Shown: one piece after another, positions 44,524 through 56,329 of the stretch
Position numbering within the stretch: the stretch's first letter is position 1
Layout: every line of letters begins with the position of its first letter
NCBI GenBank assembly: GCA_963678675.1
Contig: OY783201.1
Location: 18,593,769 to 18,657,768, forward strand
DNA: 64,000 nucleotides
Direction: 5' to 3'
From: Xiphydria camelus
Lineage: Eukaryota > Arthropoda > Insecta > Hymenoptera > Xiphydriidae
The notes under the pieces: model-generated
Databases searched by the model: none
Told to the model about the DNA's origin: nothing
Seen by the model: the letters and a program-made list of their open reading frames with translations, nothing else
Program-made: the position numbers and the translations under genes

Positions 44524-45136
44524 TTAAAGGGAACTCAGAAAAAAATATTTAAAATTTTTAAAAAATAAACAATTTTAAAAAGTGCTCTTTCCACCACTTC
44601 TTGAAAAGGTGCTACCACAATTTTTTTTATAAACGCGTCTTCGCATCATTATTATTCTCAAATTTTTTCAGTTTTTTGATTTGGTGGCACGTGCCAAAAA
44701 AATACAAACAAACCTTAAGGGAACTGGGTCCCGGTGGATTTGGCTGGGCTTCACATATGTTGTAGATCTTGATGTTCTGATCAAAAGTTATCCTTGCCGC
44801 AACAATGGAAAATGGGCAGTTTTTGAGTTTTGAGGTCTTAAAGTTCATACTTTTTGCTTTCCGTCATACGCTCTATTGGATCGAAATAAACATATAAAAA
44901 CAGGTTTTCCGTGAATTTTGCTAAAAATCACGTATTTTGTAGTTGGTGAGCTACCGACTCAGGTATCACCCGGTCAGACAAAAAATAAGCAGTTCTGGGG
45001 GGGGGGGGAGACTAAAGTTACCGCTTTTTCTCGAAACCATACGCTCTTTTTCAGCCAATTCAAGCACGCATTCAAGTTACATTTTTTGAGTGTATGGCAA
45101 TTGTAACTTTTGATTAGGAGGTCATAAACTACAATA

Positions 45137-45537
45137 TACCGTATGTCCCGTGGATAACGCAAGTATTTGAATTTCCCTGACATTTGACTTTGGTAGTGCT
45201 TGGAACGGTGCTGTAGTGGGAGTTGGCTTCAGAAGAGTGCGCTGCGTTCTTACGAGCCGTGTTTCGAGAGCGAAAAGTGTAAAACGTCTGATTTCCCGGG
45301 AACTGTCAATTCGGGAGACCGAAGCGTCTAACCTCAAAATTAACTGAATTTGTAAATAATGGTAAATAATGTGTAGAAGTGATGAGAAATAATCATACAG
45401 ATTTCGCGGAAACACGGCTCGTAAGATCGCAGCGCACTCTTCTGAAGCCAACTCTAACTACAGCACCGTTCCAAGCACTACCAAAGTCAAATGTCAGGGA
45501 AATTCAAATACTTGCGTTATCCACGGGACATACTGTA
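45137..45537. mobile_element. TACCGTATGTCC foldback, copy 4
   Basis: TACCGTATGTCCCGTGGATA to CCACGGGACATACTGTA. Arms share GACATTTGACTTTGGTAGTG and GAGTGCGCTGCG with complements. It lies at the centre of the larger foldback. Confidence 0.87.
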
Positions 45538-46559
45538 TGTGAAGTACTCGAGGATTTCAGTACTGAACCAGTTTCCATAAGATTTGTGCCCTAAAACAAT
45601 GCAGATACACGGGCAAAATTAGAAAAAAGTGGAAAAATTAGACATTAAAAAATTTTAATCCATGCACACGCACGCACGTACTCGCGCATAAGTATACGGA
45701 GGCAAACACGTGCTCACAAGATCGCACATGATCTTGAATGCGAGCTTGAATTGGCTGAAAAAGAGCGTATGGTTTCGAGTAAAAAGCGGTAACTTTAAAG
45801 TCTCCCCTTATTTTTTGTCTGGCCGGGTGATACCTGAATCGGTAGCTCACCAACTACAAAATACGTGATTTTTAGCAAAATTCACAGAAAACCTGTTTTT
45901 ATATGTTTATTTCGATCCAATAGAGCGTATGACGGAAAGCAAAAAGTATGAACTTTAAGACCTCAAAACTCAAAAACTGCCCATTTTCCGTTGTTGCGGC
46001 AATGATAACTTTTGATCAGAACATCAAGATCTACAACATATGTGAAGCCCAGCCAAATCCACCGGGACCCAGTTTCCATAAGGTTTGTTTGTATTTTTTT
46101 TGGCACGTCCCACCAAATCAAAAAATCTGAAAAAAGTTGAGAATAATAATGACGCGAAGGCGCGTTTATAAAAAAAAAAGTATGGTAGCACCTTTTCAAG
46201 AAGTGGTGGAAAGAGCACTTTTAAAAATTTTTTATTTTTTAAAAATTTGAATTTCGCGCCAAATACGACACAATATTTTTTTCTGAGTTCCCTTTAAGGA
46301 TCCCTATGTTCCAGAATTTTTTCCAATTTTTTGGTCCATTACGTGAGCAGCAAGAACTTTTTAATGTTCAACTACATTTCTCGAAAAATCTCACCTCTTT
46401 CTTGACTTTTTGGAATAGTAAAATTGCTAAAATTTTTTCACGTCCGAGAGAGTGTTTTGGTACTCATTTCGTGTTATTTATGAGCGTTTTTCAAATGCTT
46501 ACCCGGCTAGACCCTTTCGCATCTCTCGCACGCGTCCACTCCACACTCCGTCACCTAAC

Positions 46560-46857
46560 CGAGTCCACCAGGCCTCATGTAGGTAGACCGGTCAAGGATA
46601 CGTTAATAGCTCTTGGGCGGGAAGTTATACCACACCCAGCGTATTTACCAGACTTAGCTCAAACTGTTTTTCACTTGTTTCGGATAATGCAAAACGAATT
46701 ATCTGATGTGCGATTCAAAACATTTGAAGAAATCCAAAAATGGGTCGATAACTTCCTCATCTCGCAAGATGAAACTTTCTTTGCGGAAGGCATCCGTGAA
46801 TTGCCTAAAAGATGGCTGAAGGTCATTGAAAGTGAGGGGGATTATTTTGATGAATAA
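46560..46857 (+). pseudogene. mariner A transposase, C-terminus
   Basis: RPHVGRPVKDTLIALG, EVIPHPAYLPDL (third catalytic D), NELSDVRFKTFEEIQKWVD and the closing IESEGDYFDE with stop TAA at 46855. The front part of the protein is not found next to it. The longer open frame from 46306 begins in the foldback arm and is not part of this gene. Mariner D starts six bases after the stop. Confidence 0.78.
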
Positions 46858-47038
46858 ATTTACGTAGGTCATTTGAAAAGTTTCCGGCCTTATTGACAAG
46901 CAGTCATGATAGAATTTAATTCTTGCTACCGTCTGATAGATGGTGTTGATACATGTATCTCATAAAAATTTCAAGTCATTCCGATCAGTACTTTGCTCAT
47001 GGCACGTTAATAGAGTTGGCAGATGTTTTCTGTCGACA

Positions 47039-47115
47039 ATGGTGATCCTTTATTTGAAAAGAAAAAAAACTCAGGAAACAAAAGACGAGTTAGACTCAGT
47101 ATACGGTGAAGTGTC
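47039..47115 (+). pseudogene. mariner D transposase, N-terminal piece
   Basis: Reads KKTQETKDELDSVYGEVS up to the LTR. The following PSYTTVKHWVAE of the same helix-turn-helix is found directly after the 3' LTR at 58029, so both belong to one gene. Confidence 0.6.
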
Positions 47116-47378
47116 TGTGAGTCTCTCTCCCCACTCCTGCGCCGTATCCCACTCCCGTGGTACATTTCGAATCCCAATCTCGAGATCTTAGACATAAAAC
47201 ATAATGCTAACAATAAGAATAAAAGACGAAAGGGGAGAGGCATTCACGCTGTGTTACGGCATTAGTCGAGGATCGAAATAAAGAATTACCAAAGAAATTC
47301 AAGTTTATTGTCGAACGGGCTCCCACCTAAATCGAGGAAGAATCCAAACTTCTCGCGGCTACGGGAAGAAGCGTCACA
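47116..47378 (+). repeat. 5' LTR
   Basis: TGTGAGTCTCTCTCC to GAAGCGTCACA. Differs from the 3' LTR at scattered sites (for instance GGTACATTTCGAAT against GGTACAGTTCAAAA), so the insertion is not recent. Confidence 0.85.
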
Positions 47379-48173
47379 AATTGCCGATCCTGCCAGGATC
47401 CTTTCAATACGATCATCGGACAATTGGAGGAAAACTCTACGGAGAACCACGGTCAACTTCCAAGCCCGTATCAAGAAGAAAGGATCTTCAAAGGAACCTA
47501 TCACCAGAAGTCAAGCGACGTGCGTAAGCGGAATATAGTCAAATAACTTAGCAAGCGCATTCTTTAAGTAAAACTGGATCCTCACGAGGAGAAACGCGAA
47601 ATATACGAATACGGTACAGACGATTCTGCTGTATACGATTCAGTACGATTACAGTCTTTGCGAGATGCTCATTCGGGTCTAAACAAAGCCCAACATAAAG
47701 ACCCGGAATTAGTTAATGACAATAGGGAAAGCTTTTCCTTAAAAAGAAAAGTCCGTCTGCGAAAATCGGAAGATTCTACGAGATGAATCGAAGGAACCAA
47801 ATTTGTAGAAAGTGATAGGAACGAATTCTTTCGACCCGTTAAAAGTTTGTTCGGCAAAATATTACCTAAGAAAGTAGAAACTAGCAACGCTACAGTAGCA
47901 GAGAAATCTAGAATAGAAACTGATTCCGATTCCGACCCAACCACAAGCGATAGCGATCTCTTTAAGGCTTCCTATAGAAATCAACCAGTAAATTTCGAGT
48001 CCATCAACCAAACTGAGTTTAAACCAGAATACCTAAACTTGAACCCTCTCTGTAGTCAAGCACGATATAGAAATGGCTGAATCAACAACACCCTCATTAG
48101 AAGCGACGATTCAATCGTTAGCCGAACAGATGAAAAGCATGCAATCTTTTATGATGGAACGTTTATGTAATAA
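47379..48173 (+). pseudogene. Gypsy leader and start of gag
   Basis: The leader holds broken short frames. An ATG at 48073 starts MAESTTPSLEATIQSLAEQM, a plausible gag N-terminus with a short coiled coil. It is cut at codon 34, where the Helentron end CTAG supplies the stop. The rest of gag is missing on the other side of the insertion, apart from the protease region at 50412. Confidence 0.5.
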
Positions 48174-48399
48174 CTAGCAGCCCGTCCTTGCTTCGCAAGG
48201 GTAGATTATGGATTGATTTTGGTCGTCATTTAATGAATTTTTAGCAGATATCTGTACTCATAGGTAGGGAGCCATGCTACGCTAAAAAAATACATGTATT
48301 TAATTTAAATTGGAAAGTATATTTCTTTTATTAATTTATCTTAAGGCCAGCGGATAGACAATGTTTTTTATTTTTTTATTTGGAGTAAGAACGTAAATT

Positions 48400-48717
48400 T
48401 TTCGGTGTGCCAACTCTGGAGCAAGCCACATACAATTGGTCTTGTGAAAAACATGAATTTTCCAAATTTAAGCCAGCAATAGTCAACGTTTGACCTTATG
48501 CTTTGTTGATGGTAATAGCAAAAGCAAGACGCAAAGGGAACTGCAGCCGCTTGAATTCGAATGTTAAATCGTTGGAAATCATAGGTATGCGTAAATGAGG
48601 ACGTCTTCGCCTTTGAATTTGCCAGTGATGATTGTTACCTCGATTAAATTTGGTTGGCACTAAGGGATTTTTCGTGTAACTGATTTGGAATATTATGTCA
48701 GATGTAAGAGATTCCAA
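48400..48717 (-). pseudogene. Helitron RepHel helicase, C-terminal end
   Basis: Minus-strand reading: LRLAFAITINKA, an in-frame stop in place of Q, then GQTLTIAGLNLENSCFSQDQLYVACSR. This is the closing motif of PIF1-type helicases of Helitrons (ITINKAQGQT, then GQLYVACSR). The Rep and the main helicase motifs are missing. Inactive. Confidence 0.75.
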
Positions 48718-49080
48718 ATGAAGGTCATGGTCAAGGTCAAATACAATATTACCATTGTACAGCCACTAAAAAATCCTAAATCCTACTATCAAAAAGAATT
48801 TGTATAGGGCCCATAGCTTTCATGGTACGAAGCCGAACTGTACTTGACCTCAATTTGACCTCCGCTGACCATAAAGGTCACATGGAAATAATGGTCAAGG
48901 ACATATTTGAACGTGAAATTTCCCGCTCTTTTCATTTTCGGTATATAAAATAGAGGTTCGGATTTAAAAAAATCAATTTTACCTAGAAGGTCATTGTCAA
49001 TGTCAAATACAATATAACCATTGGGTTGCCAGGGAAAAATCCGAAAAGTTTTACATCAAACGTTTTTCTCTAAAATGATT

Positions 49081-49722
49081 TCCCGCTGAGATAATCAGCT
49101 GTGCCTGGACTTTTTAAACACCCTGTATAAGATTTACTAACCCAGAAACCTTCGCAGGCATGCGTCCAACCATTCTCCAAAGTTTCATCGCAATCGGATG
49201 AACGGTTTAGGAAGGCATAATAATCATCCGTACCGCTACTTTTTGAACACCCTGTATACGATTTACTAACTCAGAAACCTTCGCGGGCATGCGTCCAACC
49301 ATTCCTCAAAGTTTCATCGCAATCGGATGAACGGTTTAGGAAGGCATAATAATCATCAGTACCGGTACTTTTTGAACACCCTATATAAGATTTACTAACT
49401 CGGAAACCTTCGCGGGCATGTGACCAACCATTCCCCAAAGTTTCATCGCAATCGGATGAACGGTTTAGGAAGGCATTTGATATTACCTTAAAGGTCACGG
49501 TCAAGGTCAAATCCAATACGACCACTGGGTAGCCAAGGGAAAATCCTTAAAGTTTTGTATTAAACATTTTTCTCTAAAATGTTTTCCCGCTGAGATAATC
49601 GGCCGTACCGGGACTTTTTGAACACCCTGTGTAAGATTTACTAACTCAGAAACCATCGCGGGCATGCGTCCAACCATTTCCCAAAATTTCATCGCAATCG
49701 GATGAACGGTTTAGGAAGGCAT
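49081..49722. repeat. ~130-bp tandem repeats in the Helentron
   Basis: The unit begins CTTTTTGAACACCCTGTATA and includes TTTACTAACTCAGAAACC, CATGCGTCCAACCATT and TTTCATCGCAATCGGATGAA. Starts at about 49109, 49239 and 49368, then a fourth at 49613 after a ~115-base break. Confidence 0.8.
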
Positions 49723-49727
49723 AAGAG

Positions 49728-49766
49728 ACATACAGACAGACAGACAGACAGACAGACAGATAGACA
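49728..49766. repeat. (ACAG)n microsatellite
   Basis: About eight ACAG units; on the minus strand (GTCT)n, the microsatellite position typical of the 5' side of Helentron-derived elements. Confidence 0.85.
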
Positions 49767-49785
49767 TTCATTTTTATATATACAG

Positions 49786-50411
49786 GGTGAGCCAAATGTA
49801 TGGAAACGGTGGAATAACTTTCGAGGGAGACATTTTGAAGAAAAATGTTTCAAACAAAACATTTAGGATTTTTCCCTGGCCATCCAATGGTGACCTTGAA
49901 TCTGACCATGAACTCGACCTTGAAGGTCATTCCAAGGTCAAGGTCGCTTTTTTAAATGGGAACCCCTATTTTTTATGGCGGATTTGGAAGGAGCGGAAAA
50001 TTTAACGTCCGAATATGACCTTTGACCTTGACCTTGGAGTCAAGGTAAAGGTCAACGATCAAATAGGAAAGTTTTAGGTTTTTTCCCTGGCTATCTAATG
50101 GTAACCATGAATCTGACCTTGACCTCGACCTTGAAGTTCATTCCAAGTTCAAGGTATCTTTTTTAAATGGCAACCTAAATTTTTTATCCACCGATTTATC
50201 TGAAATTTGGTACGGGGTTTTTTTTTGGGTTGCTGATTACGATTCTGAGGATAGATTTTGAAAATACTTCAATACAAGATGACGGATCCAAGATAGTGGA
50301 AAAATTTTGGAATATCCACCGATTTATCCAAAATTTTGTGCTCATGTCACCTTGCCTTAAGTGGCCGGTTGCTAACACCATAAAAAATGTAGGTTGCCAT
50401 AGAAAAAAATA
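49786..50411. repeat. AAGGTCA-rich sequence
   Basis: Starts ACAGGGTGAGCCAAATGTATGG and is full of AAGGTCA / TGACCTT words in both orientations. Similar words flank the repeats at 48720-49020. No gene. Confidence 0.45.
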
Positions 50412-53080
50412 ACCCTCAACATCTTAGGTCAATTTCATGATTTCTTCTTAGTACCAAATGATTTCCCAATACCTGAAGAAGGCATTATAGGACTACCATT
50501 TCTCGAAAAGTACGATGTCCAACTCACGAATGACTGTCTCAGATTAAACGGAAAAAAATGTAACCTCTACAGAGAAGGAATATACCCGCGCATATGGTAT
50601 TGAACGTAAAAATTAACGTGGAAAAGAACAAAGGACACGTATTATTCCAGGGACCTCAAGGTGAATCCATTCACTACATATCGAATAATCAAGTTGTCAT
50701 ACCGTTCACTAATGAAACAGACGAGAACGCGATAGTAGATCAAAGGAAATTCAATATTTACCCCGTACAGATAACAAAAAACGAAGACACTCCGAACCAA
50801 AGATCACCGAGCCAAAGTCTACCGGAAAGACTCAGATTACTAAGATCAAACACGCGACTTGACCATCTGGAAGAATATCAGAAAATAAACATACTAAGGG
50901 TCGTACAAAATGTCCACGACATATTCTATTTGGAAGGAGACCCATTACCACATGTTCGACTCTAACTTCTCACCAGATCACTTTAAAAGATGATTAGCTG
51001 ATCAATATTGTTTCGTACCGACCACCAGAATGTCACAAGGCAGACATCAGAAAGCAAACATCCGAGATGCTTGACAAAGGAATCATACAACACTCCCAAT
51101 TCCCGTACAATTCACCGTTATGGGTGGTACCTAAGAAAACCGAAGCATCAGGCAAAAAGAAATGGCGAATTGTTATTGACTTTCAAAAGATTAACGAAAA
51201 AACGGACCAGGACGCTTACCAGTAATCGAGGACATATTATACTTGATTATTTAGGAAAGGCTAAATTCTTTTCGGCCTTCGACCTTTAGCTCAGGATTTC
51301 ATCAAATCCCCATGGATGAAGATTGCAAGAAATATACCGCCTTTTCAATACCAGAAGGATATTTTGAATATAATAGGATGCCCTTCGGGTTGAAGAATGC
51401 TCCGGCAACCTTCCAGCGTACGATGGACAATGCTTTAAGAGGATTGAATGGTAATATTTGTTTCGTATACCTGGATAATAAAATTGTATTTGGTTCTACA
51501 TTTGAAGAACATCAGAAAAACTTAACAACGCTATTCCATCGACTGAGGGTAACTGGACTAAAGTTACAGCCAGATAAATGCGAATATTTTTAAGACCAGA
51601 ATTAGAGTATCTAGGACACATCATAACAAAAGACGGAGTAAAGCCCAACACAAAAAAATTAGAATCGCTGAAAGAATTCAGGATACCTAGGAGCCCAACA
51701 GATGTGAAATCATTCTTGGGACTAAGTGCCTACTATAGAAAATTTATTAAAAATTTCTCCACAATAGCCAAACCCCTCTCGAATTTAACAAAGAAAACCG
51801 AAAAATTCGAAGGGACAGAAACTACACAAGAAGCCTTTGACACCTTAAGGTAGTACTATCACGATATCGATTCATCTACGGAAATTCTGAAATTTTTTTC
51901 AAACGTAGATCTCAATAAAATAAAACATTTTTGTTAGTGAAAAAACAAACGATTTACCGTCGGAAAATAAAGATATTAAATTTTAAAGATGTGCATTTCT
52001 CTCATTTAACCTCATGTAAATGGGCATGCTTTGAAGTATTTTTCACATTTTGAAGCTAAAACATCCACCGATTTATTAAAAAAATTTGGACACATAGTTT
52101 TATATTCATAAAAAAATATATTAAAAAATAGGCAAGATCCACCGTTTAGTTATTGAGTAAAAAAATCAAATGTAATGACGCTATCAATCATGTAGGAGGG
52201 GGGAAATTGAGCGGAGAGAATGTGGCAACTGCGCGTGACGTATTCAGTAGCAACACATAACCAAACACAACAATCTTGTCAATATAGTGATGGAGCGGTG
52301 TTGCCACGATTTCGATGCGGACCTTACGATACTAGTGTGCATGTATCCGTATACACGAAACGGGAATGTATTGAGACAGGGCTGTACGAATCTGTACGGT
52401 TGTGGTGCATGAAGAAAATATGAGATATTTTTTGCTACAAAATTTATTTCTGTTTTTGTCCCGCAAAGGGTTACGAAAAACAGTCAAAGGAAGCTTCAAT
52501 GAACACATTTCAGAAACTTTCCTGCCCGAAATGAACATTTTCTTATACCCCTCCGGTGCCTCTATTAGGCGGTGAGCCGAGCGATAGTACTACCTTAAAG
52601 AACTGTCTGTGTAATAGCCCGGTGTTACGATATCCAAACTACGATAAAGAATTCTCCCTTACCACGGATGCCTCGAACGTTGGCCTAGGAGCAGTACTTT
52701 CTCAGGAGGGACGCCCATGCTGTTATATATCAAGGACGTTAAATGCACCTGAATTAAATTATACCACACCGAGAAAGAATTACTTGCGATAGTATGGGCA
52801 ATAAAAATACTGAGGCAATACTTACTCGGACGGAAATTCATAATCCAGACTGACCATCGAGCACTAGTATGGTTAACCAACATAAAGGATCCTTCATCAC
52901 GACTGCTACGTTGGCGACTAAAGCTAGAAGAATACGATTTCAAAATAGAATATAAGAAAGGATGTGAAAATAAAAAGCTGCAGACGCTTTATCAAGAATC
53001 CCACGTAGCCCAGTAACTTTAGTTTCACTTCTCAAAAATTCGCAGCAAGCAGGATTTTTGCATACACCTTCATTGGAGCA
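50412..53080 (+). pseudogene. Gypsy pol (protease, RT, RNase H), decayed
   Basis: Starts in the protease end (IIGLPFLEKYD), continues to the RT: DPLPHVRL, KKWRIVIDFQKIN, KFFSAFDL, GLKNAPATFQRTMD and VYLDNKIVFG, where the catalytic YxDD is YLDN. Then YLGHIITKDGVKPN, FLGLSAYYRKFIKNF and the RNase [41 protein letters not shown]. At least four frameshifts and several stops break it (around 50965, 51225, 51290, 51590, 52760). A TTAA element interrupts it at 51849-52594 between the RT connection and RNase H, and the frame is continuous across it. No integrase follows. Confidence 0.85.
51849..52594. mobile_element. TTAA-flanked element GGTAGTACTATC inside pol
   Basis: Ends GGTAGTACTATC / GATAGTACTACC, TTAA at 51845-48 and 52595-98. 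746 bases, no ORF. With one TTAA kept, pol reads on in frame, so the insertion was clean and post-dates the retrotransposon. Confidence 0.92.
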
Positions 53081-53485
53081 TTATAAATAACGTGTAAAAA
53101 GTCCCCATCGATATCGTATACGCTTCAAAAGTTATACGGGGGTCAAAGGTCAAAAAATTGGTTTTTCGTTATTATCTCGCTTGCGATTGGTCGGATGATA
53201 ATTTTTGTGGTTACAAAAATTGTAGATAAAAAAATACTCTACAAGAAAGGTTTTTACATTTTCCACGTAGGAGTTACCATTTCCACGTTATACGCCGCAC
53301 AATGACGTGAGATGTTCAACGTGATGAAAATAGTGCTGCAATAGCAGATGAGTCATAAAGCGTCAAAGTCAACAACCTCGAGGCGCAGTAGGGATTATCT
53401 GTCACGTATTATAAAGCAAGTATTCCGTCGCACGATAGATGGAATTCTGAAGGTCGGTTCGTTCTTTTTAATAGCATCGATTATA
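53081..53485. other. Unassigned sequence after RNase H
   Basis: The pol frame is lost at about 53080. What follows (GTCAAAGGTCAAAAAATTGG, ATTATCTCGC) looks like part of another non-coding element. No gene. Confidence 0.35.
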
Positions 53486-53589
53486 AATTAATTTAACTTA
53501 ACTTTCATTAAGTAATAATCAGGCCAAACATCCCCAAGAATAGCTACACGTCTGCTTATTACCTAATGAAAGTTAAGTTAAATTAATTT
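53486..53589. mobile_element. Small palindrome AATTAATTTAACTTAACTTT
   Basis: AATTAATTTAACTTAACTTT at the left is mirrored by AAAGTTAAGTTAAATTAATT at the right; loop ~45 bases. ATCGATTATAAA flanks it on the left and recurs at 53626, perhaps a duplication made with the insertion. Confidence 0.6.
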
Positions 53590-53919
53590 TAAACTACTAC
53601 TGGCAACAGAAGTATTATCTTAAGAATCGATTATAAATACCTCGCCGACCTGGAGTTAATCTCGCCACCGGCAAAGGAGTACAATTTGACGAACGTAGGT
53701 CGCGAATATCGTGGTCCCGCACTTGTCCCGGAAAGATTCATTACCTAACGGTGTTCGGAAAAGTCCGTCTTTTGCAGAATCTCATTAATCGATTCCGTTA
53801 TAATTCGAACGTTAATTCAGCCTTGTCAGGAAGAGAAATGACGAATTCAATAGATGACTAATCGGCTCCTCGATCCTTTTCCCAACTTTCACCAGACTCG
53901 CGGGAGAGTTTATATAGGC

Positions 53920-54148
<229 letters not shown>

Positions 54149-54449
54149 CCATTACTATCCAGGGTCGACCTACCATATATTCAGCCTTTTTTTATGTACG
54201 CCCGCGTGTCCTTGAACCGCGCCACGGAACGTTGACACATCTGTGTGTCTCTCGGAAGACTTTCTCACGCCTTTTTTCCTATTTTCTCGGAACTTTCCTC
54301 TCTTTTCGCGGAATGGAAAAGACCACCCTTGCCGAAACGTACCCCCGCCTTGCAAGCCGCGTCTCTTTATCAGTCTCTTCGAAATCGGCAACTCGTACAC
54401 ATCCTTTTTTTGAGCTCGAGTCTCCGTCGAAGTCTTGACCTGAGATATT

Positions 54450-55156
54450 ATTTTTTTTTCAAATGCAACTTTAATCTCCTTCAAAGTACTCTCCATTAAT
54501 GCTAATGCACTTGTCCAAACGTTCATTCCATTCTTGGGGAAGCACCTTTTAAATTCATCCTCTTTGATACCTGCTAGCGCCGTCGTGACATTCAGTTTTA
54601 CTGAATCCACCGTTGGCCGTTGGCGTTGACTTCCATTGACTTGACTGCTGTTTACTTTCTGGATCATACCCATAGCATCATCACCTGTAATACTTTTGTA
54701 TAAAAAATTATTTAGATCGTCTTTGAATGTGTCCTTCATTTCACGACAGGCTTGAATGCGACGATCCTTTTGATCCATGGTGAGAAGTTTCGGCACAAAT
54801 TTTGCTGCCACTCTTCGCATTCCTAAATCAATGCTCAAAATACGCTGAATTGAGCTCCAGGACAACCCGGATAAGTATTCGAGTTGGTCGATTGTCCTGC
54901 GTCGATTTTCATTAATGAAATTACGGATTTTGGCAATGTTATCCTCAGCTCGAGAAGTTGAAGGACGACTGGAACGGGGCTGATCTTCAATGGTCATTTC
55001 TCCCATTTTAAACCGAGAAAACTATTCATACACTTGAGTTTTACTAATAGCATGTTCTTCGTAAGCTGTTTGCATCATCACAACAGTTTCTGCTGCGTTC
55101 TTGCCGAGTAAAAAACAAAATTTCACAGCCGCACGTTGCTTGTGAGAACCAGCCAT
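54450..55156 (-). pseudogene. mariner-like transposase, internally deleted
   Basis: Starts at the ATG at 55156 with MAGSHKQRAAVKFCFLLGKN. An in-frame TAG replaces a W before FSRFKMGEM. Then the second HTH (EDNIAKIRNFINENRRRTID, LSWSSIQRILS) and MRRVAAKFVPKLLT. The first catalytic region is at TGDDAMGM, after which the core is missing and the tail VKLNVTTALAGIKEDEFKRCF follows. A deletion thus removed the second and third catalytic acids. Read as a FLAK-type mariner, by eye. Confidence 0.65.
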
Positions 55157-55203
55157 TTTTTTCGCGTCACGCATGCACTAACAGCAAACACGTAGAACTG
55201 TTA

Positions 55204-55348
55204 GGCCAGGCGAACGTTGAGACGCAGTTCAGTGAGGTGACGCAGGGCGACCGTTGCCTCTATACCTATATCTATTCTATATATAGGTATAGAGGCAATG
55301 GTCGCCCTGCGTCACCTCACTGAACTGCGTCTCAACGTTCGCCTGGCC
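55204..55348. mobile_element. Palindromic MITE with TTA duplication
   Basis: Ends GGCCAGGCGAACGTTGAGAC / GTCTCAACGTTCGCCTGGCC, TTA at 55201-03 and 55349-51. The arms are nearly perfect around TATACCTATATCTATTC. A 3-base TTA target fits PIF/Harbinger. Confidence 0.87.
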
Positions 55349-55599
55349 TTAGAGAAACCGCGCGCGCCGTTGTCGGGTGACGCCACTTGGCAGGCTGAAT
55401 CAGGAGAAGTCCTATAACAATTCCCTGGCAGCGCAACTTTATACTACAAGTACACGATACGCAGCATTACGATTCCAGTTATTTTTGGGTCCTCCCTCGT
55501 ATAGCCTCAAAGACGAAATGACAAACTTAGATCAAGAGGAAATATGCAGAATACTGTAATACTTTCAAACTAAAGTATCGGAAATACATTTTGAATTAA

Positions 55600-56325
55600 G
55601 GGGGTATTACTGTCTAGAACGCTTCAAAAATTCGATTTTTTTTTGCATTTTCTTATAATTTGGGGGTTTGAGAATGTGTCTTAAAAATACTAATTTGAAA
55701 TTCGTAGAACTCCCATAGTTACAGAGGCTTAAAGGCTGCGGTGCGTTGAGGCGCAGCAGGTAGTCATCAACTTTAAACGCGTTTTTCTCGAAACGACATT
55801 TTTCAAGTCGGGCGCACGTTTTTCTTCAAAACTATTAGTCCGATTGACTTCTGGTTTTACACACATTTCGAGGGAACCTTCACCTATGGTCTGAACTAGA
55901 ATAATACCGATAGCTTGAATATTTTAGCCCTGCTCTCATGTTTTAGTTGACAATTTGTCGGGAAAATTAAACTTTAATCTTCAAACAGCTGCGATTGCGA
56001 TAAAAAATTTCGTACCTACTTAGTTCTAGTTCAGGCGATAACTACATTCATATAGATAAAAAAAATTTGTTCTTCTGTCTCAGACGACTATGATCGCCAC
56101 AATATGGTCGTCCGATTGGACGAGCGTCTCACGCCACGATCTGCATAACAGCGCATAACTTGTATAGATTCCAATAAAATGTTTTATGAAAATTTGTGTT
56201 GTTAGTTGAAACATGTCTTATTATGCGTCAAAAACCCCGGCACTCTCTCTGTAGGTTTGATAGTTTTCGCAAAATTAATTCCTAAAAATTACATTAAAAA
56301 CAAGCGTCTAGACAGTAATACCCCC
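55600..56325. mobile_element. TTAA-flanked element GGGGGTATTACTGTCTAGA
   Basis: Ends GGGGGTATTACTGTCTAGA / TCTAGACAGTAATACCCCC, TTAA at 55596-99 and 56326-29. 726 bases, no ORF. The GGGGGTATT start is shared with the sequence at 11068. Confidence 0.92.
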
Positions 56326-56329
56326 TTAA

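Larger units (their letters stand above)
43786..46514. mobile_element. 2.7-kb foldback element with two later insertions
   Basis: Ends GGGTCTAGCTGGATAAGCAC and the inverted GTAAGC...GGCTAGACCC. The arms (43786 to ~45110 and ~45690-46514) share CTCACGTAAAGGACCAAAAA, TGTTGTAGATCTTGATGTTC and GGTTTTCCGTGAATTTTGCT with complements. The left arm holds a TTAA element, the centre a TACCGTATGTCC element. Mirror ORFs occur in both arms; no protein is recognised. Confidence 0.82.
48174..49785 (-). mobile_element. Helentron (Helitron-type rolling-circle element)
   Basis: Read on the minus strand the 3' end is the hairpin CCTTGCGAAGCAAGG followed by ACGGGCTGCTAG, then host T, as expected for a Helitron terminus (CTAG, insertion at AT). 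The 5' end near 49785 reads TATATAAAAATGAATGTCTA followed by (GTCT)n, as in Helentrons and their short relatives. A PIF1 helicase C-terminus is present. Several ~130-base repeats fill the middle. Confidence 0.75.

Noticed and set aside
46306..46560. N-terminal part of a 183-codon frame ending in mariner sequence
   Set aside because: The first ~85 codons come from the foldback arm and fuse with the mariner tail only by chance of frame.
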